Origin: Xanthomonas maliensis
GTDB lineage: Bacteria; Pseudomonadota; Gammaproteobacteria; Xanthomonadales; Xanthomonadaceae
Assembly (NCBI RefSeq): GCF_009192945.1
Contig: NZ_NSET01000050.1
Coordinates: forward strand, 1 to 59,174
Direction: 5' to 3'
DNA length: 59,174 nucleotides
This document shows, piece after piece, positions 9,146-16,741 of this stretch (its first letter is position 1; every line of letters begins with the position of its first letter). A program made the translations under genes and the position numbers. The notes below the pieces were generated by a model, which had not been told where the DNA came from, did no database searches, and saw only the letters and a list, made by a program, of their open reading frames with translations.

Positions 9146-10165
9146 TCAGCGTGGCAGCGTCTTGGCCCAGTACGCGTCGATCTGGCTGACCAGGCTGTCG
9201 GGCAGGGGCACATAGTCCAGCTGCTTGGCCTGGGCATCGCCCTTGGCATAGACCCAGCGGAAGAACTCCAGGGTGTTCTCCAGGCCGGCCGCATTCTTGG
9301 GCTTCTTCTGCACCAGGATGAAGTTGGTGGCGGTGATCGGCCAGGCGTTCTCGCCAGCCGCATTGGTCATCACCAGGTAGAAGTCCTTGGCGTTGGCCCA
9401 GTCGGCGCTGTTGGCGGCTGCGGCAAAGGTTTCGTCGGACGGCTGCACGAACTTGCCGGCGGCATTCTTCATCGCGGTGTAGGCCATCTTGTTCTGCAGC
9501 GCGTAGGACAGCTCGACATAGCCGATGCCGCCCTTGATCTGCTTGACGTAAGCGGCCACGCCCTCGTTACCCTTGCCGCCGATACCGACCGGCCACTGCA
9601 CCGCGGTGCCTTCGCCGACCTTGCCCTTCCAGTCGCTGTTGACCTTGGACAGGTAGTTGGTGAAGTTGAAGCTGGTGCCCGAGCCATCGGAGCGATGCAC
9701 CACGGTGATCTTGCCCTCGGGCAGCTTGAGGCCGGGATTGAGCGCGGCGATCGCCGGCGCGTTCCAGGTGGTGACCTTGCCCAGGAAGATGTCGCCCAGC
9801 ACCTGGCCGTCCAGCTTGAGGGTGCCGGCTGCGATGCCCGGCACATTGACCACCGGCACCACGCCGCCGATCACCGAGGGAAACTGGGCCAGGCCGGCGG
9901 CAGCGAGTTCTTCCGGCTTCAGCGGTGCATCGGAGGAGCCGAAGTCCACGCTGGCGGCCTTGATCTGCGCGATGCCGCCACCGGAGCCGATCGACTGATA
10001 ATTGACCTGCTTGCCGGTCGCCGCGTGGTAATCGGCCGACCACTTGGACATGACCGGATAGATGAACGAGGCGCCAGCGCCGGTGACATCGGCGGCCTGC
10101 GCGCACAACGCCAGCGAGGCGGCGAGGGCGCCGGCAACCAGGCGGGAAGGAAGAGAACGGATCAC
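9146..10165 (-). CDS. pstS: Periplasmic phosphate-binding protein PstS (copy 2)
   Basis: Second phosphate receptor of the Pst system, 339 aa. Unlike copy 1 it has an ordinary Sec signal peptide (MIRSLPSRLVAG...LCAQA, cleavage near residue 24) and no lipobox cysteine, so it should be soluble in the periplasm. Binding segments match copy 1: VTGAGASFIYP, SIGSGGGIAQI, DFGSSDAPL, VHRSDGSGTSFNF. The long matching stretches across the whole mature protein indicate a tandem duplication. It has its own extended Pho-box array upstream and a strong terminator downstream. Confidence 0.94.
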   Translation of the reverse strand: MIRSLPSRLVAGALAASLALCAQAADVTGAGASFIYPVMSKWSADYHAATGKQVNYQSIGSGGGIAQIKAASVDFGSSDAPLKPEELAAAGLAQFPSVIGGVVPVVNVPGIAAGTLKLDGQVLGDIFLGKVTTWNAPAIAALNPGLKLPEGKITVVHRSDGSGTSFNFTNYLSKVNSDWKGKVGEGTAVQWPVGIGGKGNEGVAAYVKQIKGGIGYVELSYALQNKMAYTAMKNAAGKFVQPSDETFAAAANSADWANAKDFYLVMTNAAGENAWPITATNFILVQKKPKNAAGLENTLEFFRWVYAKGDAQAKQLDYVPLPDSLVSQIDAYWAKTLPR

Positions 10166-10226
10166 GGAAGCTCCTTGTGGCTAGGGATGAAGGCGACCCG
10201 CAGCCTCGCCATTGCAAAGCAGGCGG

Positions 10227-10266
10227 ATGACACTGCGGTGTCGCCGGGATGACATGGGGATGACGC
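10227..10266 (-). promoter_or_regulatory. Extended PhoB box array upstream of pstS2
   Basis: On the minus strand GCGTCAT-CCCC-ATGTCAT (10249-10266) forms a two-half-site Pho box, and a third half-site GTGTCAT lies at 10227-10233, exactly 22 bases (two 11-base repeats) from the neighbouring half-site. All three therefore fall on the same face of the helix. The array ends about 62 bases before the pstS2 ATG. Confidence 0.6.
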
Positions 10267-10274
10267 ATGCCGAG

Positions 10275-10303
10275 CCGGCCCTCTGCACCAGGCAGGGGGC
10301 CGG
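10275..10303 (-). terminator. Hairpin between oprP and pstS2
   Basis: A 12-bp stem with one mismatch (CCGGCCCTCTGC against GCAGGGGGCCGG, five-base loop) lies just downstream of oprP on the minus strand. No T tract follows, so it may only partly stop transcription from oprP into pstS2. Confidence 0.45.
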
Positions 10304-10330
10304 TAGGGGCATGGCTGGCTGCGACGAGGC

Positions 10331-11584
10331 TTACCAGTAGAACTGCGCGCGCGCTTCCAGGATCGACGGGTTGTCGTCGACCAGTCGACGGGTGGTGGCG
10401 CTGTAACGGCTGCTGTCGACCTTGGCGTAGTCCAGCGCGAACTTGAAGTTGGAGCGCCAGTACCAGTTGACGCCGGCCGTCCAGATATTCATCTTGCCGC
10501 CCAGCACGCCATCCACGAACGGCGTGTTGCTGCCATTGGAAACCACATGGCCGTCGTTGAGGTCGAGCGTGTCGTAGCGCACCGCCAGCTGCCACATGCC
10601 CGAAGCCGGGGCGTTCGGCAGCGGCGTGGTCGGCACACCCGCCTTGTAGCCCCAGGTTTCGCCGGTGATGTTCCACACGCCGCTGACGTACCAGCCGTCG
10701 CTGGTGTAGTCAGGGCCAGCGTTGTTGGTGCGCGTGGCGTTCTCCTGGAAGTACTCGGCCTGCAGCTTGAACGGTCCGGTGACCCACATCGCTTCGGCAC
10801 CGGCCACGCCGACCCGGTCCACATTGGCGACGGCGCCGCTGTCGATCAGACGAACCGTGGTCAGGTCCGCATCCGGCCGCGAGCGCAGACGCAGGATGTC
10901 GCCGTCGGCGGTGTAGTTCAGGTAGCTCAGGCCGAAGTGGAGGATATTGCCGGCCTGGTTGATCGGTGCCCAGGTGCCGCGCGCGCCATAGCCATGGCCA
11001 GCGGCCAGGTTGCGCGTCAGCTCGCGGCCGAAGGCGCTGGCGGTCACGCTCCAGTTGTCGTCGCCCATTCCGTACGCCACGCCGAGCCGGCGCGAAATGC
11101 CGTAGGTGTTGGTCACCGAGGCCTTGGAGACGAAATCGTTGTTCTTGGTGCTCGACAGCTCTTCCAGGCTGTTGGGCTGCTTGAACTGGCCGATCTGCAA
11201 GTAGTTGTTGGCGTTGCCGCCGAACTTGTACTTGACGTTGGTATCCAGGAACCGGCCGGTGCTGTTGATGGTGGTGCCCTTGATGGTCACCTGCTTCAGA
11301 ACGCTCGGATCGTAGCCCAGTACCCACTCGACGTTGCCTGGTCCCTTGCCCTTGAGCACCAGCTCGGCGCGGCGGATGCTGAACTCGGAGTTGTCGCCAT
11401 TCGCACCGATCGCGCCATTGAGATCCTGCACATCGTTGTGGAACCAGTTGCCGTCTGCCTGGACCAGGCCTTCGAGCGAGACTTCCGAGCCAGCGATGGC
11501 ATCGATGGCGATTTCGGCGTGCGCAGCCGGAGCGGCCAAGGCCAGTGCCAAGGCGCTGTAGAGCAGGGTAGGCGAGCGTTTCAT
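10331..11584 (-). CDS. oprP: Phosphate-selective porin OprP/OprO family
   Basis: Outer-membrane porin for phosphate or polyphosphate. The ATG at 11584 gives 417 aa and puts a clear signal peptide at the front (MKRSPTLLYSALALALAAPAAHA); an upstream in-frame start at 11656 lacks one. The mature protein has alternating beta strands, a 'GRFLDTNVKYKFGG' segment and a C-terminal aromatic ending (ARAQFYW) typical of beta-barrel proteins. It heads the pst locus, so phosphate entry through the outer membrane, capture by two PstS proteins and import are encoded together. OprP and OprO cannot be told apart from sequence alone. Confidence 0.9.
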   Translation of the reverse strand: MKRSPTLLYSALALALAAPAAHAEIAIDAIAGSEVSLEGLVQADGNWFHNDVQDLNGAIGANGDNSEFSIRRAELVLKGKGPGNVEWVLGYDPSVLKQVTIKGTTINSTGRFLDTNVKYKFGGNANNYLQIGQFKQPNSLEELSSTKNNDFVSKASVTNTYGISRRLGVAYGMGDDNWSVTASAFGRELTRNLAAGHGYGARGTWAPINQAGNILHFGLSYLNYTADGDILRLRSRPDADLTTVRLIDSGAVANVDRVGVAGAEAMWVTGPFKLQAEYFQENATRTNNAGPDYTSDGWYVSGVWNITGETWGYKAGVPTTPLPNAPASGMWQLAVRYDTLDLNDGHVVSNGSNTPFVDGVLGGKMNIWTAGVNWYWRSNFKFALDYAKVDSSRYSATTRRLVDDNPSILEARAQFYW

Positions 11585-11900
11585 GGAAACCTTGCGGCAG
11601 TGGGAAAGTGCGCGCAGGCTAGGGTGTGAAGATGGCGTTAATGTGACAATTCGCAAAAATGCAACATTTAAATTTTTGCCAATAAAGACAATGATTTAAT
11701 CGTATTTAAACCTTGTCATTGTGTGTCATGACTATGAACAAGTTTGGTGCGGAGTCGCCTATGACATTGCGTGCCATTCGTTGCTCGCACCCTGATGGTG
11801 CGTGGCGACCTGAACCCAGCCCTGTGCACTCGTGCCGAGAGTCACCACTTGTGCGACGCACCACTTGCGCATGGGCGCGCGGACTTGTTAGTTTCGAACC
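11585..11900. other. AT-rich intergenic region between oprP and the secreted 113-aa gene
   Basis: This 316-base gap holds no gene I can support. Its centre (about 11640-11710) is clearly richer in A and T than the surroundings, as expected of a divergent promoter region. It contains the oprP Pho-box candidate, a 7-base inverted repeat (ACAATGA at 11688, TCATTGT at 11716) and two TGTCAT words at 11714 and 11724. Confidence 0.5.
11632..11649 (-). promoter_or_regulatory. Weak PhoB box candidate upstream of oprP
   Basis: Minus-strand sequence TTGTCAC-ATTA-ACGCCAT has the 7+4+7 layout with good agreement in the first half and only G.CAT in the second. It lies 48 bases before the oprP ATG, and a TAGCCT that could serve as -10 follows ten bases later; the same hexamer occurs downstream of the pstS1 box. 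Confidence 0.4.
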
Positions 11901-12242
11901 ATGTTTCCGCGATTTCTCCAACTGCTGCTGGTCTGCCTGCTCACGCTCACCGCGTGGTCGGCAGCCAGCGCGCACGTCCGCGTGTTCGACGCGGGCGCGA
12001 GCGAAAGCCTGTTGGCGATGGCGGATAGCGGCGATGAGCGCGATCTCGCCGACGATCAGCTGGACGACGGGGAAGGCCAATCGCAGGTCGATACCCATCC
12101 GGTTGACGACATTGCCTTGCCCTCCCAGGCCTGGCCAGTCCTCGCGCGCTACACGCCCTCTTGGTATGCGCATCACGCGCCGGCAACTCAGAAACGCGAC
12201 CTGATCCCGCAACTGCGTCCTCCAAACGCACTGCGCGCCTGA
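11901..12242 (+). CDS. Small secreted protein of unknown function
   Basis: I do not recognise this 113-aa protein. It begins with a convincing Sec signal peptide (MFPRFLQLLLVCLLTLTAWSAASA, cleavage near residue 24). The mature part is about 90 aa, acidic in its first half (DERDLADDQLDDGEG) and basic near the C-terminus, with no cysteine and three histidines close together (WYAHHAP). No ribosome-binding site is evident before the ATG. It precedes the carbonic anhydrase and SulP genes by 112 bases in the same direction and could belong with them, or be an independent short transcript. The signal peptide is the main argument that the frame is real. Confidence 0.5.
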   Translation: MFPRFLQLLLVCLLTLTAWSAASAHVRVFDAGASESLLAMADSGDERDLADDQLDDGEGQSQVDTHPVDDIALPSQAWPVLARYTPSWYAHHAPATQKRDLIPQLRPPNALRA

Positions 12243-12354
12243 TCCCCGCTGTCGCTGTACCCGATGCCACGCATCGGATTTCCTGACTTGTTCGTTTTCT
12301 TTTGCGTCCGTGTCGTTCGACACGGAGGCCATTCGTTGCCTAGAGGAATCTCCC

Positions 12355-13035
12355 ATGGAAAGTTTGCTGAAAGGTTTTCGCCATTTCCGTAAAGAAGTGT
12401 ATCCGCGCGAAAGCGCCCGCTTTCAGGAATTGGCTGCCGGGCAAAGCCCGCACACGCTGTTCATCACCTGCGCCGACTCGCGCGTCATGCCGGAGCTGAT
12501 CTTCTCGGCGAAGCCTGGTGAACTGTTCGTCTACCGCAATATCGGCAATGTGGTGCCGCCGTATTCGCAACACGTCAGTGGCGTGGTCGCGGCGATCGAG
12601 TACGCGGTTGCGGTGTTGGGCGTGCGTCATATCGTGGTCTGTGGCCACTCCGATTGCGGTGCGATGAAGGCCGTACTCAAGCCCGAGTCGCTGGACGATG
12701 TACCTTCGGTGGCGGCGTGGCTCAAGCACACCGACGCGGCGCGGCATGTCACCACGCATCATGGCCATGATCCGCAGAGCCAGGAGGCCTTGACCTGCAT
12801 GACCGAGGAGAACGTGGTCTCGCAGCTGGATCATCTGCGTACGCAGCCGGTGGTGGCTGCGCGTCTGGCGGCGGGCACGCTGCGTATCCATGGCTGGATC
12901 TACGACATCGCCCACGGCGAGATCCGCGCCTTCGATGCCGAGAAGGGCGGCTTCCGTCCGTTGCTTGGCGAGACGACCCCCGAGGCAACCCCGCGTCCGC
13001 GACTGCAGCAGGCAGTGCGGGCAGAACTGGCCTGA
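12355..13035 (+). CDS. Beta-class carbonic anhydrase
   Basis: Zinc enzyme interconverting CO2 and bicarbonate. The ATG at 12355, preceded by an AGAGGA ribosome-binding site, gives 226 aa. Zinc ligands and catalytic dyad are present: C39, D41, R43 (CADSR), H98 and C101 (CGHSDCG). It ends 12 bases before the SulP transporter gene, implying one transcript and a shared role in bicarbonate handling. A second beta-carbonic anhydrase of a different subtype occurs at 37832-38494. Confidence 0.93.
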   Translation: MESLLKGFRHFRKEVYPRESARFQELAAGQSPHTLFITCADSRVMPELIFSAKPGELFVYRNIGNVVPPYSQHVSGVVAAIEYAVAVLGVRHIVVCGHSDCGAMKAVLKPESLDDVPSVAAWLKHTDAARHVTTHHGHDPQSQEALTCMTEENVVSQLDHLRTQPVVAARLAAGTLRIHGWIYDIAHGEIRAFDAEKGGFRPLLGETTPEATPRPRLQQAVRAELA

Positions 13036-13047
13036 CGGAGCACAGTC

Positions 13048-14607
13048 ATGAACGCACCAGGTATCGGCGGTTATTTCCGCCAGGGACTGTTCGGCCGTGA
13101 TTTGCTCGCGTCGGTCGTGGTCTTTCTTGTCGCTCTTCCGTTGTGCATGGGAATCGCGATCGCATCGGGCATGCCGCCCGCCGCAGGCCTGATCACCGGC
13201 ATCATCGGTGGTCTGGTGGTCGGCTTTCTGGCGGGGTCGCCGCTGCAGGTGAGTGGCCCGGCCGCCGGCCTGGCTGTGTTGGTGTTCGAACTGGTCCGTG
13301 AGCATGGCGTTGCCGCGCTCGGGCCGGTCGTTCTGCTGGCAGGCGTGATCCAGCTGGTGGCCGGCCTGTGCCGTGTCGGGGTCTGGTTCCGCATGACCTC
13401 GCCGGCGGTGGTGGCGGGCATGCTCTCGGGCATTGGCATCCTGATCGTTGCCTCGCAGTCGCACGTGCTGATGGATGCGGCGCCGAAGGCGCGCGGTCTG
13501 GAGAACTTCGCCGCGTTGCCTGCCACATTGTGGCGGGCGATTGGCGAGGGCGTCGGCTTGTCGGCGCTGTTGGTCGGCCTGGCGACGATCGCGATCATCG
13601 TGGCGTGGGAAAAGCTGCGCCCTTCGGCGCTGCGTTTCCTGCCGGGCGCGCTGATCGCGGTGGTCGCGGTGACTGCGTTCGTGCAAGTGCAGGGCATCGC
13701 CGTCAATAAGGTCGACGTGCCCGCCAACCTGTTCTCTGCGGTCACCATCCCGAGCGTGTCGGATATCTTCGGCGTGTTCAACGCGACCTTGCTGGTGTCG
13801 GCGATCACGTTCGCCTTCATTGCCAGCGCCGAGACGCTTTTGTCGGCGGCGGCGGTGGATCGCATGCATCAGGGCGCACGGACCCAGTACGATCGCGAGC
13901 TGGCTGCACAGGGTGTGGGCAATATGCTGTGCGGCTTCCTGGGCGCACTGCCGATGACCGGCGTGATCGTGCGCAGTTCTGCCAACGTGCAGTCCGGTGC
14001 GGCCACCCGCATGTCCACGGTGATGCATGGCACCTGGTTGCTGGTGTTCGCGCTGCTGCTGCCGTGGCTGCTGCGGATGACGCCGGTCGCCTGTCTGGCC
14101 GGTATCCTGGTCTACACCGGTGTGAAGATGATCAAGTTCGGGCAGGTCAAGGAGCTGGCGACGTATGGGCGTGGCACCGCGGCGATCTACGTCGCTACCA
14201 CGCTCGCGATCGTGGCAACCGATCTGCTGACCGGTGTGCTGATCGGCTTCGGTCTATCGCTGTTCCGGTTGGCGCTGCACTCGGCGCGTCTGAAGGTCCA
14301 CGTGCGCGAGCACGCCGACAAGAAGGACGAGATGCACCTCACCCTGCAGGGCTCTGCCACGTTCCTCAAGGTGCCGGCGATGGCGCGGACGCTGGAGAGC
14401 GTGCCGCCCAACACCGCATTGCATCTGGATGTGGCCAAGTTGCACCACGTCGACCATGCCTGCATCGAACTGCTACGGGATTGGAGCCGCAACGCCGCCT
14501 CGCGCGGCTGCGAATTGGTGGTGGATTGGGACGAACTGGAGCGGCGTGTCGAAGGGCAGCCGACGGTAGAAAGCGCGGCGCTCGAAGTGCCGCGCAAGGC
14601 GGCGTAG
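13048..14607 (+). CDS. SulP-family anion (probably bicarbonate) transporter
   Basis: Inner-membrane SLC26/SulP transporter of 519 aa, with an N-terminal block of hydrophobic helices (about residues 18-410) and a C-terminal STAS domain (~430-505, with the 'LHLDVAKLHHVDHACIELL' core). Motifs such as GPAAGLAVLVF and ALPMTGVIVRSSANV are typical of the family. SulP proteins carry sulfate, bicarbonate or dicarboxylates; location 12 bases behind a carbonic anhydrase favours bicarbonate, but that is inference from context. A hairpin terminator follows. Confidence 0.9.
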   Translation: MNAPGIGGYFRQGLFGRDLLASVVVFLVALPLCMGIAIASGMPPAAGLITGIIGGLVVGFLAGSPLQVSGPAAGLAVLVFELVREHGVAALGPVVLLAGVIQLVAGLCRVGVWFRMTSPAVVAGMLSGIGILIVASQSHVLMDAAPKARGLENFAALPATLWRAIGEGVGLSALLVGLATIAIIVAWEKLRPSALRFLPGALIAVVAVTAFVQVQGIAVNKVDVPANLFSAVTIPSVSDIFGVFNATLLVSAITFAFIASAETLLSAAAVDRMHQGARTQYDRELAAQGVGNMLCGFLGALPMTGVIVRSSANVQSGAATRMSTVMHGTWLLVFALLLPWLLRMTPVACLAGILVYTGVKMIKFGQVKELATYGRGTAAIYVATTLAIVATDLLTGVLIGFGLSLFRLALHSARLKVHVREHADKKDEMHLTLQGSATFLKVPAMARTLESVPPNTALHLDVAKLHHVDHACIELLRDWSRNAASRGCELVVDWDELERRVEGQPTVESAALEVPRKAA

Positions 14608-14620
14608 ACTCGTTGCAAGC

Positions 14621-14640
14621 GCCCGGCGTCCGCGCCGGGC
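14621..14640 (+). terminator. Hairpin after the SulP gene
   Basis: GCCCGGCG and CGCCGGGC form a perfect 8-bp stem with a TCCG loop 14 bases after the SulP stop codon. A pyrimidine-rich GACTTCTGTC follows, not a clean T tract. Confidence 0.5.
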
Positions 14641-14650
14641 GACTTCTGTC

Positions 14651-14696
14651 GTGACCGGGTGATGCATGGCGCCGCAAAGACGCATCGCCCGGTCAC
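14651..14696. terminator. Large inverted repeat between convergent SulP and nth genes
   Basis: A 15-bp stem (GTGACCGGGTGATGC against GCATCGCCCGGTCAC, one T:G position) spans a 16-base loop in the gap between two converging genes. The position suggests a bidirectional terminator. Confidence 0.5.
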
Positions 14697-14732
14697 GATT
14701 TCTCTGTCTTCCCTCGCTCTGGCAACGCCGGC

Positions 14733-15422
14733 TTATTCGCCTGGCAAGGTCTTGTCGCGGTAGCGGCACAGATCGTGGATCACGCAGCCTGGGCAATCCG
14801 GCTTGCGCGCCTTGCAGACATAACGCCCATGCAGGATCAGCCAATGGTGTGCATCCTGCAGGAATTCGGCTGGCACGACCTTCATCAGGCGATCTTCCAC
14901 CGCCCGGACGTCCTTGCCAGGGGCTAGCCCGGTGCGATTGGCGACGCGGAAGATATGCGTATCCACCGCCATGGTGGGTTGACCGAAGGCGGTGTTGAGC
15001 ACGACGTTGGCAGTCTTGCGGCCGACCCCGGGCAGTGCTTCCAGTGCTGCGCGATCGGCGGGCACTTCGCCGCCGTACTGCTCCAGCAGGATGCGGCAGG
15101 TGGCGATGACGTTCTTGGCCTTGGCGTTGAACAGGCCGATCGTCGAGATATACCGCTTGAGACCGTCCTCGCCCAGATCCAGGATCGCCTGCGGTGTGTT
15201 GGCGACGGGATATAAGCGTCGGGTGGCCTTGTTCACGCCCACGTCGGTAGCCTGGGCCGACAGCACCACCGCGATCAGTAATTCGAACGGCGTGCGGTAT
15301 TCCAGCTCGGTGGTCGGATGCGGGTTGAGTTCGCGCAAGCGCTCGAAGACTTCCTCCACTTCGGCACTGCGCAGCACGCTGCCGCGTCGCGCGCGGGGTG
15401 TGGCGGTAGGTGTGCCTTTCAC
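14733..15422 (-). CDS. nth: Endonuclease III
   Basis: Bifunctional DNA glycosylase/AP lyase that removes oxidised pyrimidines in base-excision repair. The product is 229 aa, about 18 longer at the N-terminus than E. coli Nth. The helix-hairpin-helix LPGVGRKTANV contains the catalytic lysine K136, followed by D154 in VDTHIFR. Four cysteines, C203, C210, C213 and C219 (C-x6-C-x2-C-x5-C), bind the 4Fe-4S cluster. The start is GTG and overlaps the stop codon of the upstream gene by two bases, so the two are translationally coupled. Confidence 0.95.
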   Translation of the reverse strand: MKGTPTATPRARRGSVLRSAEVEEVFERLRELNPHPTTELEYRTPFELLIAVVLSAQATDVGVNKATRRLYPVANTPQAILDLGEDGLKRYISTIGLFNAKAKNVIATCRILLEQYGGEVPADRAALEALPGVGRKTANVVLNTAFGQPTMAVDTHIFRVANRTGLAPGKDVRAVEDRLMKVVPAEFLQDAHHWLILHGRYVCKARKPDCPGCVIHDLCRYRDKTLPGE

Positions 15423-15790
15423 GCGCCGGCGCCTCGATTGGCCTTGGCCTTGGCGCGCGCCAGCGCTGCCAGTGCCAGCGGTGGCAGTGCAGGGGTGTCG
15501 GTTGCGCGTGCCGTGGCGGACGGGAGTCGGCGGGCGTCGCGCTCGGCGGCGCGTCGTTGCAAGCGGGCCGCGCGTGCCCGATAGCGATCGCGTGCTGCCC
15601 AGGCGGCGTGCAATCGTTGCTGCGCCGCCAGCAATTGCGCGCTCAGCGACGGCTGGCTGGCAGTGAGCCGGTCATCGTCGGGCGTGGGTCGATACTCCAT
15701 CAGGCCCAGCGCCAATGCGCCATCCAGATCATCGGCCAGGACCCGTGCGAGCAATTGCAGCGGCAGCGGCGTGTCGTGAACGTACATCAT
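15419..15790 (-). CDS. Conserved-looking Arg/Ala-rich protein upstream of nth
   Basis: I do not recognise this 123-aa protein. It starts MMYVHDTPLP, has a first half of ordinary composition (LARVLADDLDGALALGLMEYRP) and then a long helix very rich in Arg, Ala and Gln (about residues 55-90), likely a coiled coil. It lies five bases after an enoyl-CoA hydratase gene and overlaps the nth start, so it belongs to that operon. In other gammaproteobacteria nth follows the rnf genes and RnfB ends in an Ala/Lys/Arg tail, but the cysteine motifs of RnfB are absent here, so I do not assign that name. Confidence 0.6.
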   Translation of the reverse strand: MMYVHDTPLPLQLLARVLADDLDGALALGLMEYRPTPDDDRLTASQPSLSAQLLAAQQRLHAAWAARDRYRARAARLQRRAAERDARRLPSATARATDTPALPPLALAALARAKAKANRGAGA

Positions 15791-15795
15791 CGCGA

Positions 15796-16578
15796 TCAAC
15801 GGTTGTGGAACTGGGCAGGCCGCTTGTCGAGGAACGCGCGCGTGCCTTCCCGCATGTCGTCGGTGGCAAACAGCAGGGCGAACTGTGCGGTTTCCAACTG
15901 CAGGCCTTCTTCCATCGCGCATTCGCCGCCGAACACGATGGCATCGAGGATGCCGCGCAGGGCCAGCGGGGCAGCGGTGGCTAGTTGCTCGGCCCAGGCC
16001 AGGGTTTCAGCCTGCAATGCATCCGCTTCGACCACGCGATTGATCAGGCCTAGCGACTGCGCGCGCGCCGCTTCGATCGGCTTGCCGAGCAGGCATAGCT
16101 CCAATGCGGCGGCCCGGCCGGTCAGGCGCAGCAAGCGCTGGGTACCGCCAAAGCCGGGAATCAGCCCGAGATTGATCTCCGGTTGGCCCAGGCGCGCGTT
16201 TGCCGCGGCGATCCGCAGATGGCAGGCCATCGCCAATTCCAGGCCGCCGCCGAGCGCGAAGCCGTTGATCATGGCGATCACCGGCTTGGGCATACGCTCG
16301 ATCCGCCGCATCAACTGCTGGCCGAGCAGGGAGAACGCCCGCCCGTCCATCGCCGACAGTCTGCTCAGCTCGGCGATGTCGGCACCGGCGACGAATGCCT
16401 TGGGGCCGGCACCGGTGAGGATCACGACCCGGACCTGGGCATCGTCGGCGGCGTCGGCGAATGCCGCATCCAGCGCCTGCATGGTCTCCCGGTTGAGTGC
16501 GTTCAGCTTGTCGGGGCGGTTGACGGTGATGGTCCGGATGCCGGCCTGGTCGGCGACAAGGATGACGGGAGAGGACAT
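15796..16578 (-). CDS. Enoyl-CoA hydratase/isomerase family protein
   Basis: Crotonase-fold enzyme probably hydrating enoyl-CoA in fatty acid or amino acid catabolism. The ATG at 16578 gives 260 aa, the usual length; longer versions to 16626 include an improbable FFF-rich leader. The oxyanion-hole segment FVAGADIAEL, the two glutamates expected for hydratases (E114 and E134, 20 residues apart) and the signature GLIPGFGGTQRL are present, so a hydratase is favoured over an isomerase. The substrate is not identifiable. First gene of a three-gene minus-strand operon ending with nth. Confidence 0.9.
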   Translation of the reverse strand: MSSPVILVADQAGIRTITVNRPDKLNALNRETMQALDAAFADAADDAQVRVVILTGAGPKAFVAGADIAELSRLSAMDGRAFSLLGQQLMRRIERMPKPVIAMINGFALGGGLELAMACHLRIAAANARLGQPEINLGLIPGFGGTQRLLRLTGRAAALELCLLGKPIEAARAQSLGLINRVVEADALQAETLAWAEQLATAAPLALRGILDAIVFGGECAMEEGLQLETAQFALLFATDDMREGTRAFLDKRPAQFHNR

Positions 16579-16741
16579 CGCGTTTCCTGTTGAAGTAAAA
16601 AAAAAGTAAACACGGAACTTCCGCAAGCCTTGCAGGTCCTAGCTTTCGTGCTCAGTAGCGGTTCCGTATCGCGGCCGCTATCCTAGCGCGTCATCTCAGG
16701 CGGCAGCCCCGTCCTGTGCCACCACCCTGGAGAAATGTTTG

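Noticed and set aside
11713..11729. TGTCAT...TGTCAT pair on the plus strand as a Pho box for the secreted 113-aa gene
   Set aside because: The two words are 10 bases apart, not the 11 needed for a Pho box, and the gene has no other link to phosphate.
12340..14028. A 562-codon open frame antisense to the carbonic anhydrase and SulP genes
   Set aside because: His/Arg/Gln-rich noise opposite two well-supported genes.
15419..15790. RnfB as the identity of the gene upstream of nth
   Set aside because: The ferredoxin and iron-sulfur cysteine motifs are missing; only the Ala/Lys/Arg tail and the neighbour nth are suggestive.
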